The notes: generated by a model from the letters alone, not told the origin. Positions 33,820-42,508 are shown, numbered from the stretch's first letter. The stretch is DNA of 44,835 bases from JBBIJH01 sp037446075 (GCA_037446075.1 JBBIJH010000006.1:1-44835); one strand, 5' to 3'. A program made the numbers and translations.

Positions 33820-34126
33820 ATATATGTTTATGAAATATCACAGATGATTAACAAGATAGGGTGTGCAGACGTTGATAAACCCGTGAAAGCTTGGTGTTAG
33901 TACTGTGTGATAGAAAAAATTCGGTGGATGTTTCAAGAATTGCAGGGGAAAAGATCAATAGATATCCACAGAAGGTGCAGAGTAAAGGAAGATAGCAGGC
34001 CACCGGGTGAATGTGTAAACACGGAGTTCACTGCTCTGCACACATTGTGAACAGGTTTCTACTCTCAGAGAACGTAAAGCCCGGCGTCAACCGGGCTTTT
34101 ATGTTCTCCAGGGAAGCAGTACGGCC
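33820..34126. promoter_or_regulatory. Gene-free interval with DnaA-box-like sequences beyond dnaA
   Basis: This 307-base interval separates the converging cupredoxin and dnaA genes. It has near matches to the DnaA box TTATCCACA: CGTTGATAA (33870-33878, reverse of TTATCAACG) and ATATCCACA (33962-33970). The terminator at 34076-34099 closes both genes. The boxes may belong to a bipartite origin or be chance matches. Confidence 0.4.
34076..34099. terminator. Bidirectional terminator between cupredoxin and dnaA genes
   Basis: A perfect 9-bp stem, AAAGCCCGG with CCGGGCTTT around the loop CGTCAA, followed by TTTTAT on the plus strand. The A/T-flanked symmetric stem sits between two convergent genes, so it can end transcription from both sides. 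Confidence 0.8.
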
Positions 34127-35629
34127 CTATTGTGCAGCCAACTCGATTTTCTTTCGAATCTGGTTTACCATATCTCGGTACTTCTCACTTGTTTTCATTT
34201 GATCCTCAACGCTCTGATAGGCATGAATCACTGTGCTATGGTCACGACCCCCGAAATGAAGACCAATGGTTTTGAGGGATGAGTTTGTGAGTTCCTTCGC
34301 AAGATACATTGCAATCTGCCGCGCAATTACCACTTCTTGTTTCCTGGTCTTGGCACGTAGAAGATCTTCAGCCAAGTCAAAGAATTCACATACAGTGCGC
34401 TGGATTCCTTCAATCGTGATGTAATACTTGATGTTTCCAACAACGGTCCTCAGCACATCCTTCGCGAGATCAAGATTGATTTCTTTGTTTTCCAAAGAGG
34501 CCTTTGCAAGCAAACCAATGAGGCATCCCTCAAGCTCTCGTATGTTTGACGTGACATTCGCAGCTATGAACTCAATGACATCCTGTGGAAGGTCTATTCG
34601 ATCCTCTTCGGCCTTCTTTCTTAAGATAGCAATGCGCGTTTCAAGATCGGGGGGCTGAATATCTGCCGTCAACCCCCACTGGAAACGGGAGATAAGCCGT
34701 TCATCAAGGCCCTTCAATTCCTTTGGGGGCCTGTCACTCGACAGGACAATTTGCTTACCCAACTGGTGCAGAGTATTGAACGTGTGGAAGAAGCTATCCT
34801 GCGTCTTTTCCTTGCCAGCGAAGAATTGAATGTCGTCGACAATGAGCACATCCATACTGCGGTAGAAGTTGGAAAACTCTGTGATTGTATCACGTTGAAT
34901 CGCGTCGACAAACTCAATGGTGAACCTTTCGCTGGAGACGTATAGCACGCGCTTTGCTTTGAGGTTTTTCAGGACATGGTTACCGATGGCTTGGATCAGA
35001 TGCGTTTTCCCAAGACCCACGCCGCCGTAGACTACCAGAGGGTTGAATGAAGTACCACCGGGGTTATTTGCGACGGCGAGAGCAGCAGCCCGTGCGAGTT
35101 GATTACTCTCACCCTTGATGAAATTGTCGAAGGTGTACCGTGGATGAAGGAAACTGTTAAAAGAGGTTGAAGATGCATTTCCAGGTCCGAGGATCTGAAT
35201 TGAAGGGGTTCCAGACTGGTAGTGCGTGGGGGCACGCTTGGGCTGTTGGGGTGGGCGGGTCAGAAACTCGTGCTCCTCACCAGCAAGTTCGCTGTTGAGG
35301 GTTGTCGAGTCAGAGGCTACAGGACTCGTTTTGGCGTTCTCCCCACTTGGTGAGAACAGCTCGCCATCCGTGGCGATTGTGTAGGTAAGTTCTACATCGC
35401 GGCCCAAAAGCTCGGCAAGTGTTTTTGTGATCAGGGTGTAGTAGCGGTCTTCAAGCCAGTCGAAAAAGAACTGGCTTGGAACTTTGATTTCGACCTTCCC
35501 GTCAACTATACCGACCGGAACAATCGGCTGGAACCAAGTCTTAAAGGTCTGGCTGGAAACGCTTTTCTTAATGCGGGCAAGGCACTGGCTCCACACGTCG
35601 TGAAGGTTATTAACATGAAACTCGTCCAT
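34127..35629 (-). CDS. dnaA: Chromosomal replication initiator protein DnaA
   Basis: DnaA binds 9-bp boxes at oriC and opens the duplex using ATP. The 500-residue protein shows domain I (about 1-90), a variable linker (about 90-160), the AAA+ domain III with Walker A GGVGLGKTH at residues 202-210 and Walker B VLIVDDIQFF near 261-270, and domain IV with the box-binding signature GGRDHSTVIHAY near its C-terminus. Its start lies beside the probable origin (35630-36152). It is divergent from rpmH-rnpA-yidD-yidC, the classic bacterial origin arrangement. The interval upstream has DnaA boxes, so autoregulation is likely. Confidence 0.98.
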   Translation of the reverse strand: MDEFHVNNLHDVWSQCLARIKKSVSSQTFKTWFQPIVPVGIVDGKVEIKVPSQFFFDWLEDRYYTLITKTLAELLGRDVELTYTIATDGELFSPSGENAKTSPVASDSTTLNSELAGEEHEFLTRPPQQPKRAPTHYQSGTPSIQILGPGNASSTSFNSFLHPRYTFDNFIKGESNQLARAAALAVANNPGGTSFNPLVVYGGVGLGKTHLIQAIGNHVLKNLKAKRVLYVSSERFTIEFVDAIQRDTITEFSNFYRSMDVLIVDDIQFFAGKEKTQDSFFHTFNTLHQLGKQIVLSSDRPPKELKGLDERLISRFQWGLTADIQPPDLETRIAILRKKAEEDRIDLPQDVIEFIAANVTSNIRELEGCLIGLLAKASLENKEINLDLAKDVLRTVVGNIKYYITIEGIQRTVCEFFDLAEDLLRAKTRKQEVVIARQIAMYLAKELTNSSLKTIGLHFGGRDHSTVIHAYQSVEDQMKTSEKYRDMVNQIRKKIELAAQ

Positions 35630-35917
35630 CGTTGCTAATTGTCCCGCTGGAAAGACCCATTAAAGTGGAAGAGTGAATTGAAAACGAGAATGCAGTCGAA
35701 GTTATCAACAACATCGTCACAGTTTTGTCAACGACTTGGCAAAATCAGAATCTCAAGAGTTAGAGATATTCAACAATTGTTCACATAAAGTCCGAGCCGA
35801 TAACCTATTGATTTTAAATGAAGAAAGGGAATCATGGTCTGGTCTGTCAACAGTGATTCTTGGCGAGGATTAGTACCGAACCAGCAAAAGGTTAGCGAGA
35901 GAAGAAGCAGCTAGAAA

Positions 35918-35926
35918 TTATCCACA
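35918..35926 (+). promoter_or_regulatory. Consensus DnaA box
   Basis: A perfect TTATCCACA, followed 2 bases later by a second related sequence (TTGTTCACG, 35929-35937) in the same orientation. The close tandem spacing suits cooperative DnaA binding. Confidence 0.75.
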
Positions 35927-36080
35927 AGTTGTTCACGGCGACACCGGTAGGAGGCGCAGTGGCATTATACAAAGTTTTTGGTGCCGATGCAAGAAGATTC
36001 TTTGCCAGAGCGCGACCAGTATTTGTATTTCAGAGGACATTTCCCTATTATCAATAAGAAGTCTGGAAGAAGTATCGTCT

Positions 36081-36100
36081 TGTAAGGATTATTTCTTACA
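36081..36100. promoter_or_regulatory. Inverted repeat upstream of rpmH
   Basis: TGTAAG and CTTACA form a perfect 6-bp inverted repeat separated by 8 bases (GATTATTT), ending 52 bases before the rpmH start. The symmetric half-sites and AT-rich spacer resemble a dimeric repressor operator or a weak hairpin. No cognate regulator is encoded in the window. Confidence 0.35.
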
Positions 36101-36152
36101 GAGGGTTAGATCAGTGATTTGCTGAACAACCCGCGGACTTCAGAGACTGTCA

Positions 36153-36296
36153 ATGAAGCGAACGTTTCAGCCAAGCCAAAGGAAAAGGAAGAGCACGCAC
36201 GGTTTTCGTGCGCGCATGAAAACCAAGTCGGGCCGGAAAATTCTCAGTCGGCGCCGCGCAAAAGGACGTTACGTTCTAACGGTCAGCGATCGCTGA
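36153..36296 (+). CDS. rpmH: 50S ribosomal protein L34
   Basis: This 47-residue, very basic protein of the large subunit starts MKRTFQPS and continues with QRKRKSTHGFRARMKTK, SGRKILSRRRAKGRYVL and a short TVSDR end, matching L34 throughout. The gene is short and easily missed because a longer frame overlaps it in another register (36119-36337). It is followed by rnpA 27 bases later, the near-universal rpmH-rnpA pair, and is the first gene to the right of the probable origin. Confidence 0.97.
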   Translation: MKRTFQPSQRKRKSTHGFRARMKTKSGRKILSRRRAKGRYVLTVSDR

Positions 36297-36323
36297 TTCA
36301 GGCGCAGCTGAGTGCCTCCATCC

Positions 36324-36755
36324 ATGAGTATCCTTGAAGGACAAGATCCCACCGGACCGGCCAAGTCGAAGCTGTCTAAGAGGGAGATCCTTCGAGGCCA
36401 TCAAACCTTCAGTCATATCCTATCAAAGGGGAGGGAAACAGCTGGCAATCACCTGCGTGCGTATGCACTGGCGACCGACTCCAAACTGAATGCAGGTGTG
36501 TCAGTTCGAATTGGATTCGCTGTGACTCGTCGGGTGCGATCGGCTGTTCTGCGTAATCGGGTGCGACGTATGATGAGGGAGGCCTACAGAAAAAGTAAAG
36601 CAACATGGATTGGATCGGCTAAAGAAAGAGGGCAGTTCTGGCGGATCATCGTCATGTATCGAGGAGACGATGTCAGGGCAATTAAAAAGCTCAAGTACTT
36701 GGATATAGAAAGGGATATGCAACAGATCTTAAAGAAGGTCGTGGGTTCGCCATGA
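36324..36755 (+). CDS. rnpA: Ribonuclease P protein component
   Basis: RnpA binds the catalytic RNA of RNase P and helps it mature the 5' ends of tRNAs. The 143-residue protein has an early LSKREILRGHQTFSHILSKG region, the VRIGFAVTRRV strand and the diagnostic RNR motif in AVLRNRVRRMMREAYR. I start at the ATG at 36324; an in-frame GTG at 36312 would add four residues. Its end overlaps yidD by 4 bases (ATGA), so the two are translationally coupled. Confidence 0.95.
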   Translation: MSILEGQDPTGPAKSKLSKREILRGHQTFSHILSKGRETAGNHLRAYALATDSKLNAGVSVRIGFAVTRRVRSAVLRNRVRRMMREAYRKSKATWIGSAKERGQFWRIIVMYRGDDVRAIKKLKYLDIERDMQQILKKVVGSP

Positions 36756-36964
36756 AGTACATTGCAACACTTGTAATACGGGCGTATCAATTGCTCATCT
36801 CACCGCTCTTGCCCGTGGGCACCTGCCGCTTTTATCCGTCGTGCTCGGAGTATTCAATCGACGCTTTTCGAAGATACGGCTTTTGGAGAGGCCTCGGCTT
36901 GTCCGCAAAACGACTGGGGCGATGTCACCCCCTCAACCCCGGAGGGTACGACCCGGTACAATGA
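36752..36964 (+). CDS. yidD: Membrane protein insertion efficiency factor YidD
   Basis: The 70-residue protein assists YidC-dependent insertion of inner-membrane proteins and is thought to sit on the membrane by an amphipathic helix. The family signature is complete: YQLLISPLLPVGTCRFYPSCSEYSIDAFRRYG (key residues Cys24 and Cys30 around FYPSC), followed by RLGRCHPLNPGGYDPV. It lies between rnpA and yidC as in most bacteria. Confidence 0.97.
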   Translation: MKYIATLVIRAYQLLISPLLPVGTCRFYPSCSEYSIDAFRRYGFWRGLGLSAKRLGRCHPLNPGGYDPVQ

Positions 36965-37005
36965 GTGAGCGTCTCAGATTATTGATTTAGTTTTCTCAAG
37001 TAACA

Positions 37006-38796
37006 ATGGATAAACAAACAACAATAGGATTCATCCTCATTGGATTGATACTGCTAATCTGGATGTGGATAAGTGTGCCACCGCCAAAGCCACGTGTCCC
37101 CGTTGTCGACACAACGCTTGTTCCACAGCAGAAGGCCGTGGATACAGTCCGTTCCGTTGAGCGAAGAAAAGAGGAAAAGGGCACGGCAATAGACACGCTT
37201 GGAACCTACTTCGCGCATAGCTCTAAGGGTGAGGAGAAGATCCTAGTCGTAGAAAGTGATCTGTATAGGGCCGAGATCTCCACGAAAGGAGGGGTGATTC
37301 GAAAGTGGGAGCTGAAGAGATATCTGACATGGGATAAATATCCCGTACAGCTTGTGGACTTTGAGAAGGGCGGAGACCTCAGCATTCTCTTTACATCTTC
37401 AGATGGGAAGCTCATCAATACCCGGGGGTTATACTTCGACGGGAGATTTAACAACTGGGATAAAATCACTTTGCGCAGCGGGGCAGAGCAAACAGTTGAG
37501 CTACAGCTCAAGATTAACGAAACAAGCCAGCTTGTTAAGACTTTCAAATTCTCAGGTGATCGCTATTCTTTCGACTTCGCTGTTCGCTTCGAGAACATGC
37601 AAGCAATCGTTTCGAATTTCGAATATCAGATCATCTGGGAGAATGGGCTTCGTCAGACCGAAGAGAACAGCATCGATGAAGCGGCCTTCGCGGCGGCATA
37701 TGCACAGATCGGAGGAGAGTTAGTTGAGTTTGATGCATCAAGCACAGGTTCTCCGAGAGCACTGAGTCCATCTGGATCGACGGATTGGGTTGCGGCGCGG
37801 ACGAAATATTTTGCAGTGGCTATTATCTCGGCAGACAAGAAAGCTACCGGGGCCTATCTAACAGGTGCTCGGGCACCCCTTCCTAACCACGGCGTGCGGG
37901 AGAACTACTCGATAGGGCTGAAGCAACCATTCAAAGGCTCGGTCAATGAAGTAGCTAACTGCACGGTCTTCCTAGGCCCGCTGGACTATTCTGTAATAAA
38001 AGGCTATGACGTAGAACTTGAAAGGATCATGAGGTTTGGTTTGGAGTGGATTATCCGTCCAATCGCTGTGTATTTTATGCTGCCGATCTTTACTTTCCTC
38101 CATGATTTTATTCCAAACTATGGGGTGGTTATCATTGTCTTTACGATCTTGATCCGCGGTCTTCTCTATCCACTTACGCACAGTAGCATGAAGTCGATGA
38201 AGAAAATGCAAGCATTGCAGCCGATGATGATGGAGCTAAAGGAGAAATACAAAGAGGATCCGCAGCGGATGAACAGGGAAGTAATGAAGCTCTACAAAGA
38301 GTATGGTGTGAACCCTGCAAGCGGATGCCTTTTGTTGTTACCACAGTTGCCAATTTTATATGCTCTGTACATGGTTTTTCGGGCTGCCATTGAGTTACGA
38401 CAATCAGCGTTTGTACTGTGGATAGACGATCTGTCAAGGCCAGACATACTAGTCCATCTGCCTTTTACAGTTCCACTTTTGGGATTCTCAGCCCTCAGCG
38501 GGCTAGCTCTCTTCATGGGGATCACGATGTTCATCCAGCAGAAGATGAGCGTAAAAGACCCGCGTCAGAAGATGATGATCTGGTTCTTGCCGCTCATGAT
38601 GACGTGGCTCTTCAACTCACTGCCTTCTGGATTGAATCTCTATTACAGTGTCTTCAACGTTCTCGCTATAGCTCAGCAAATTTGGATCACGAAGCAGGGA
38701 GGTGGACAGACAGTGCTTCGAAAAGTAGATGATAGCAAGAGAAAAGGCCCGAAGGGAGTTTTTAGTCGGATTGCGGTGCCTAAGTTGAAACGTTGA
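37006..38796 (+). CDS. yidC: Membrane protein insertase YidC
   Basis: YidC inserts and folds inner-membrane proteins, alone or with the Sec translocon. The 596-residue Gram-negative-type protein has an N-terminal membrane helix (about residues 6-24), a large periplasmic beta-sandwich domain (about 70-330), and the conserved insertase core with helices from about 350 on. That core includes GVVIIVFTILIRGLLYPLTHSSMKSMKKMQALQP with its conserved core arginine, and a following KEKYKEDPQRMNREVMKLYKEYGVNPASGCLLLLPQLP block. The basic tail ends KRKGPKGVFSRIAVPKLKR. A strong terminator follows. Confidence 0.97.
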   Translation: MDKQTTIGFILIGLILLIWMWISVPPPKPRVPVVDTTLVPQQKAVDTVRSVERRKEEKGTAIDTLGTYFAHSSKGEEKILVVESDLYRAEISTKGGVIRKWELKRYLTWDKYPVQLVDFEKGGDLSILFTSSDGKLINTRGLYFDGRFNNWDKITLRSGAEQTVELQLKINETSQLVKTFKFSGDRYSFDFAVRFENMQAIVSNFEYQIIWENGLRQTEENSIDEAAFAAAYAQIGGELVEFDASSTGSPRALSPSGSTDWVAARTKYFAVAIISADKKATGAYLTGARAPLPNHGVRENYSIGLKQPFKGSVNEVANCTVFLGPLDYSVIKGYDVELERIMRFGLEWIIRPIAVYFMLPIFTFLHDFIPNYGVVIIVFTILIRGLLYPLTHSSMKSMKKMQALQPMMMELKEKYKEDPQRMNREVMKLYKEYGVNPASGCLLLLPQLPILYALYMVFRAAIELRQSAFVLWIDDLSRPDILVHLPFTVPLLGFSALSGLALFMGITMFIQQKMSVKDPRQKMMIWFLPLMMTWLFNSLPSGLNLYYSVFNVLAIAQQIWITKQGGGQTVLRKVDDSKRKGPKGVFSRIAVPKLKR

Positions 38797-38824
38797 AGCT
38801 TCCAGGGCATTAACGATGGCAAAG

Positions 38825-38848
38825 AACCCGGGGCAACTGTTCCGGGTT
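38825..38848 (+). terminator. Rho-independent terminator after yidC
   Basis: AACCCGG pairs with CCGGGTT across a 10-base loop (GGCAACTGTT), followed by TTCTATTTG. It lies 29 bases after the yidC stop and closes the rpmH-rnpA-yidD-yidC operon before mnmE. Confidence 0.78.
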
Positions 38849-39035
38849 TTCTATTTGTTCGCGAGGAGCGAGCAGAGGCGTGGACGATTACAACTGGTCA
38901 CCGCAGCTGAATTCCAGAGGCACGCATGACTTTGCAGGGAGATCATGGCGGCGTGAAGATGAGTGGGAAGCGAGGACGGCTGAAAGCATGTGCAACTGCG
39001 CAAACCCATGTGATTGCTTTTCACTTCAAAACTTT

Positions 39036-39052
39036 TTACCATGATGTGGTAA
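39036..39052. promoter_or_regulatory. Inverted repeat immediately upstream of mnmE
   Basis: TTACCA and TGGTAA form a perfect 6-bp inverted repeat around TGATG, ending 1 base before the proposed ATG of mnmE. There is no Shine-Dalgarno sequence in this position. The repeat could be an operator, a small hairpin affecting initiation, or chance. If the true mnmE start lies further downstream, it would be in the leader. Confidence 0.3.
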
Positions 39053-39053
39053 T

Positions 39054-40493
39054 ATGCAGTTCACCGCAGATCATCCCTTCTTACGAGTGAAAGATCATAC
39101 TGATACCATCGCCGCGATTGCAACCGCAATCGGTGTAGGCGCGCTATCAATTGTTCGCGTTAGCGGCAAAGATGCAATCGGGATCGTGGACAAGGTCTTC
39201 CGTGGGAAAAGCTCGCTCAAATCGACCGCTGGGTTCACAGCCCACTTTGGCCTTGTTGTTGACCACGAAGGTGAAACGATTGATGAGGTCGTGGTGACGG
39301 TTTACAAGGGCCCCCGTTCATACACAGGAGAAGAGAGCGTGGAGATTAGCTGTCATGGGGGTGTCCTGGTTACACGAAGGGTGCTGGAGGCCATATTAAG
39401 TGCGGGTGCCCGGCTTGCTGAGCCGGGCGAGTTTACGAAGCGAGCCTTCCTCAATGGACGCCTTGACCTGTCTCAAGCAGAAGCCGTGGCGGATCTGATT
39501 CATTCACAATCGGAGTTGTCACGAAGGAGTTCTCTCGAGCAACTTCAAGGAAAACTCTCGCGAGTCGTTAATCAAATTAGGAACGAGCTCATTGAGATTA
39601 GCAGTTTGTTAGAACTGGAGCTTGACTTCGCCGAAGAAGAGATCGAACTAGCGAATAAAGTTGAGTTATCCGAAAAACTCCGTGCAGCACTAGTAAAGCT
39701 CAAAGAACTTATTGATTCCTTTGAGGTTGGGAGGATATATCGAGAAGGGGTGAAAGTGGTCATATCAGGGAAACCAAACGTCGGCAAGTCGAGCTTGCTC
39801 AACGCCCTGTTGAATGAGAATAGAGCGATAGTCACTGAAATCCCCGGTACTACAAGGGATATCATCGAGGAGAACATCACCATAGATGGTATTCTTTTTC
39901 GCTTGGTTGACACGGCGGGACTTCGAGCAACTACAGATGTGGTTGAAAAGGAGGGGGTTCGGCGCACCCAGGGTCAGCTCGCTAGCTCCGATTTAGTCTT
40001 GTTTGTTACCGACGCATCTCAACCCGTCGATAACTTGGACATTCAGGCCTTAGAAGCGGTCAGGCGAGAACTCGGCACACATGACGCAAGATTGGTACTG
40101 GTGATGAACAAGATAGATCTTGTAAGAAGTGGGATGCAAGATCATGTTCTGACAATAGACCTTCCGAGGGAAACCTGTAAGGTTAGAGTCTCGGCTCTAA
40201 CTCATGAGGGACTCGACACACTCAGAAGGGTAATGATTGATTCGGTCCTCGCGAACGGGAGGGCACTTACGGAACGCTCCATCACAGTCACGAATGCGAG
40301 GCACAAGGAGGCTCTTGTAAAGGCGTACAGGCAGCTGGGACTAGCTCTTGAGTCTATGGAGTCTGGCAAGAGTGGAGAGTTTGTGGCACTTGACGTGAGA
40401 GCCGCACTTGACTGTCTAGGGGAGATCGTTGGCGTCGTTACGACAGAGGAGATCTTGAACAATATATTCTCGAAGTTCTGCATAGGCAAATAA
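39054..40493 (+). CDS. mnmE: tRNA modification GTPase MnmE
   Basis: MnmE works with MnmG to add carboxymethylaminomethyl groups to U34 of certain tRNAs. The 479-residue protein has the N-terminal folate-binding domain (DTIAAIATAIGVGALSIVRVSG onward, residues about 17-38), the GTPase domain with G1 GKPNVGKSS at 239-247, GTTRD near 264-268 and DTAGLR near 284-289, and the catalytic C-terminal motif FCIGK with Cys476. The first 16 residues before DTIAAIATA are not usual for the family, so the real start may be somewhat downstream. It is followed by mnmG, its functional partner, 5 bases later. Confidence 0.96.
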   Translation: MQFTADHPFLRVKDHTDTIAAIATAIGVGALSIVRVSGKDAIGIVDKVFRGKSSLKSTAGFTAHFGLVVDHEGETIDEVVVTVYKGPRSYTGEESVEISCHGGVLVTRRVLEAILSAGARLAEPGEFTKRAFLNGRLDLSQAEAVADLIHSQSELSRRSSLEQLQGKLSRVVNQIRNELIEISSLLELELDFAEEEIELANKVELSEKLRAALVKLKELIDSFEVGRIYREGVKVVISGKPNVGKSSLLNALLNENRAIVTEIPGTTRDIIEENITIDGILFRLVDTAGLRATTDVVEKEGVRRTQGQLASSDLVLFVTDASQPVDNLDIQALEAVRRELGTHDARLVLVMNKIDLVRSGMQDHVLTIDLPRETCKVRVSALTHEGLDTLRRVMIDSVLANGRALTERSITVTNARHKEALVKAYRQLGLALESMESGKSGEFVALDVRAALDCLGEIVGVVTTEEILNNIFSKFCIGK

Positions 40494-40498
40494 GCATA

Positions 40499-42439
40499 GT
40501 GTCACGTGAAACGAGCCTTCCGACAATGGAGTTGAAAAGGCAATACGATTGTGTTATCGTAGGTGGTGGGCACGCCGGAATCGAGGCGGCTTTAGCCGCG
40601 GCTAGGATGGGATGCATAACGCTGCTGCTGACAATGCAAAAGAAGTCAATCGGGCGGATGTCATGCAATCCGGCCATCGGGGGGACAGCGAAAGGGCACC
40701 TCGTGCGGGAAATTGACGCTCTGGGTGGTGAAATGGCTAAAATTGCCGACACTACCGGCATACACTTCCGGATGTTAAATAAGTCAAAGGGGCCTGCGGT
40801 CTGGTCTCCCCGTTGCCAAAACGATCGTGAGTTCTACTCGGTAGAAGCTCTCCGAAGACTGGAAAGCCAGGAACTATTGGATCTGGCGGAGGATACCCTA
40901 ACGGACATCAGCACTATCCCGAACGGTAAGCCCGGTCGGCTAAAGATCTGCGGAATTCGAACTGGGACAGGCCGTTTCGTTCTGTGTAGCGCCCTTGTCG
41001 TGTGTACAGGCACATTCTTAAGAGGCTTGATGCACACTGGCCTTAGAAGCAGAGTCGGAGGACGCTTTGGAGAACCGTCCTCCGATACAGTGACGCGGTG
41101 TCTGGAGGGTCTCGGGTTTGTCAGCGGTAGGCTGAAGACAGGCACGCCGCCCAGGGTTGATATTGAATCAATCGATTTCAGAGAAGTAGAGGAGCAGCCG
41201 AGCGACTTTCCTCCGAAACCACTTTCGTTCCAAACCGAGCGAATAAACCAACCGCTCATACCAATGTACTTGACACACACGAACCCACAGACCCATTCAA
41301 TACTCAGGAAGGGGTTTGATAAATCTCCTATGTTCACAGGGGTGATTAAGGGTAAGGGACCGCGATATTGCCCCTCAATTGAGGACAAGATTGTGAGATT
41401 TTCAGATCGAGATAGGCACCAGATCTTCCTGGAGCCTGAGGGCTACAATTCGAATATCGTATACGTAAATGGCTTCTCGTCCAGCTTGCCGGAAGAGATT
41501 CAACTGGAAGCAATTAGGACGATTCCCGGGCTCAAAAATGTCAAAATGCTGAGACCCGGATACGCGGTTGAATATGATTACTTTCCGCCCCATCAGCTTC
41601 GCTTAACGCTCGAAACAAAGCTCGTTGAAGGCCTGTTCTTTGCGGGCCAGATAAACGGGACGTCAGGGTACGAGGAAGCTGCCGCGCAAGGAGTTGTAGC
41701 TGGGATTAACGCTGCACTGAGGGTAAGGAAATTAGAACCTTTTACGCTTAAGCGATCTGAGGCCTATATCGCAGTTCTGATTGATGACCTGATCACGAAA
41801 AGTACGGATGAACCTTACCGGATGTTCACGTCGCGGGCTGAATATCGCCTCGTTCTCAGGCAGGACAATGCAGATAGAAGGCTCATGGGGTTCGGGCATA
41901 GATTTGGCCTTATCCCATCCGCGGTTTACCAAGGCCTCCTAGAGAAGGAAAGGCTCATCCGGGAGGGATTGGCTTTCCTCGAAGATACGATTGTACCACC
42001 TGAAGACGTTAATTCCTACCTTGAACACATAGGAGAAAGGCCCATTGATCAAGGCGAAAAGCTTGCAAAACTTGCTAAGCGGACGAATGTGCAACTTCGT
42101 GATCTGCTCAGGCTAGAAGCCTTTCAGAGTTCGGTGTTTTCGAAAAGGCTTTTGGATCTCCCACTCCAAGCGCGTAGAGAGGAAATCATTGAGCAAATAG
42201 AGATTGAGACGAAGTATGCCGGTTATTTTGAACGCGAGGCCGAGCAAATCAAGAGAGCAGTCAAGTATGAACATATGGAAATCCCCAAGGATCTCGACTA
42301 CAGCCGGCTAAAGTCTCTTTCCTTGGAGGGCCGTGAAAAACTTCAGAAGGTGCGGCCGCTATCCATCGGACAGGCTTCTCGCATAAGTGGGGTAACAGCA
42401 GCAGACATTTCAGTCCTCATGGTTTACCTCCACGGTTGA
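40499..42439 (+). CDS. mnmG: tRNA uridine 5-carboxymethylaminomethyl modification enzyme MnmG
   Basis: This FAD protein is the partner of MnmE in wobble-uridine modification. The 646-residue sequence (from a GTG at 40499) has the dinucleotide-binding GGGHAG at residues 22-27 and the family blocks MSCNPAIGGTAKGHLVREIDALGG and GTPPRVD. Near residues 345-350 lies the RPGYAVEYDYFPP segment, and FAGQINGTSGYEEAAAQGVVAGINAA is at about 381-406. An ATG at 40526 (MELKRQYDCVIVGGG) also matches the usual N-terminus; neither start has a good ribosome-binding site. It follows mnmE directly. Confidence 0.97.
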   Translation: MSRETSLPTMELKRQYDCVIVGGGHAGIEAALAAARMGCITLLLTMQKKSIGRMSCNPAIGGTAKGHLVREIDALGGEMAKIADTTGIHFRMLNKSKGPAVWSPRCQNDREFYSVEALRRLESQELLDLAEDTLTDISTIPNGKPGRLKICGIRTGTGRFVLCSALVVCTGTFLRGLMHTGLRSRVGGRFGEPSSDTVTRCLEGLGFVSGRLKTGTPPRVDIESIDFREVEEQPSDFPPKPLSFQTERINQPLIPMYLTHTNPQTHSILRKGFDKSPMFTGVIKGKGPRYCPSIEDKIVRFSDRDRHQIFLEPEGYNSNIVYVNGFSSSLPEEIQLEAIRTIPGLKNVKMLRPGYAVEYDYFPPHQLRLTLETKLVEGLFFAGQINGTSGYEEAAAQGVVAGINAALRVRKLEPFTLKRSEAYIAVLIDDLITKSTDEPYRMFTSRAEYRLVLRQDNADRRLMGFGHRFGLIPSAVYQGLLEKERLIREGLAFLEDTIVPPEDVNSYLEHIGERPIDQGEKLAKLAKRTNVQLRDLLRLEAFQSSVFSKRLLDLPLQARREEIIEQIEIETKYAGYFEREAEQIKRAVKYEHMEIPKDLDYSRLKSLSLEGREKLQKVRPLSIGQASRISGVTAADISVLMVYLHG

Positions 42440-42508
42440 CGCGTCCCGCGCGCCCGTCGCATACTACCAATAAAATCAGTGAGTTAAAGATAGCAAGGAA
42501 ATGTGGTG

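Larger units (their letters stand above)
35630..36152. other. Probable replication origin (oriC) between dnaA and rpmH
   Basis: This 523-base non-coding interval lies between divergent dnaA and rpmH. It contains a perfect DnaA box TTATCCACA at 35918-35926 and weaker relatives: TTATCAACA (35702-35710), TATTCAACA (35767-35775), TTGTTCACA (35777-35785) and TTGTTCACG (35929-35937). AT-rich stretches near 35803-35825 and 36031-36105 could serve as unwinding elements. Gene orientation flips here: genes to the left mostly run leftward and genes to the right run rightward. The interval must also hold the promoters of dnaA and rpmH. The exact origin boundaries are inference. Confidence 0.72.

Noticed and set aside
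36119..36337. 72-codon frame upstream of rnpA
   Set aside because: It is an out-of-register shadow of rpmH, which fits L34 exactly.
40834..41388. 184-codon minus-strand frame antisense to mnmG
   Set aside because: It lies inside mnmG, whose sequence is conserved across the region; no ribosome-binding site or domain supports the antisense frame.
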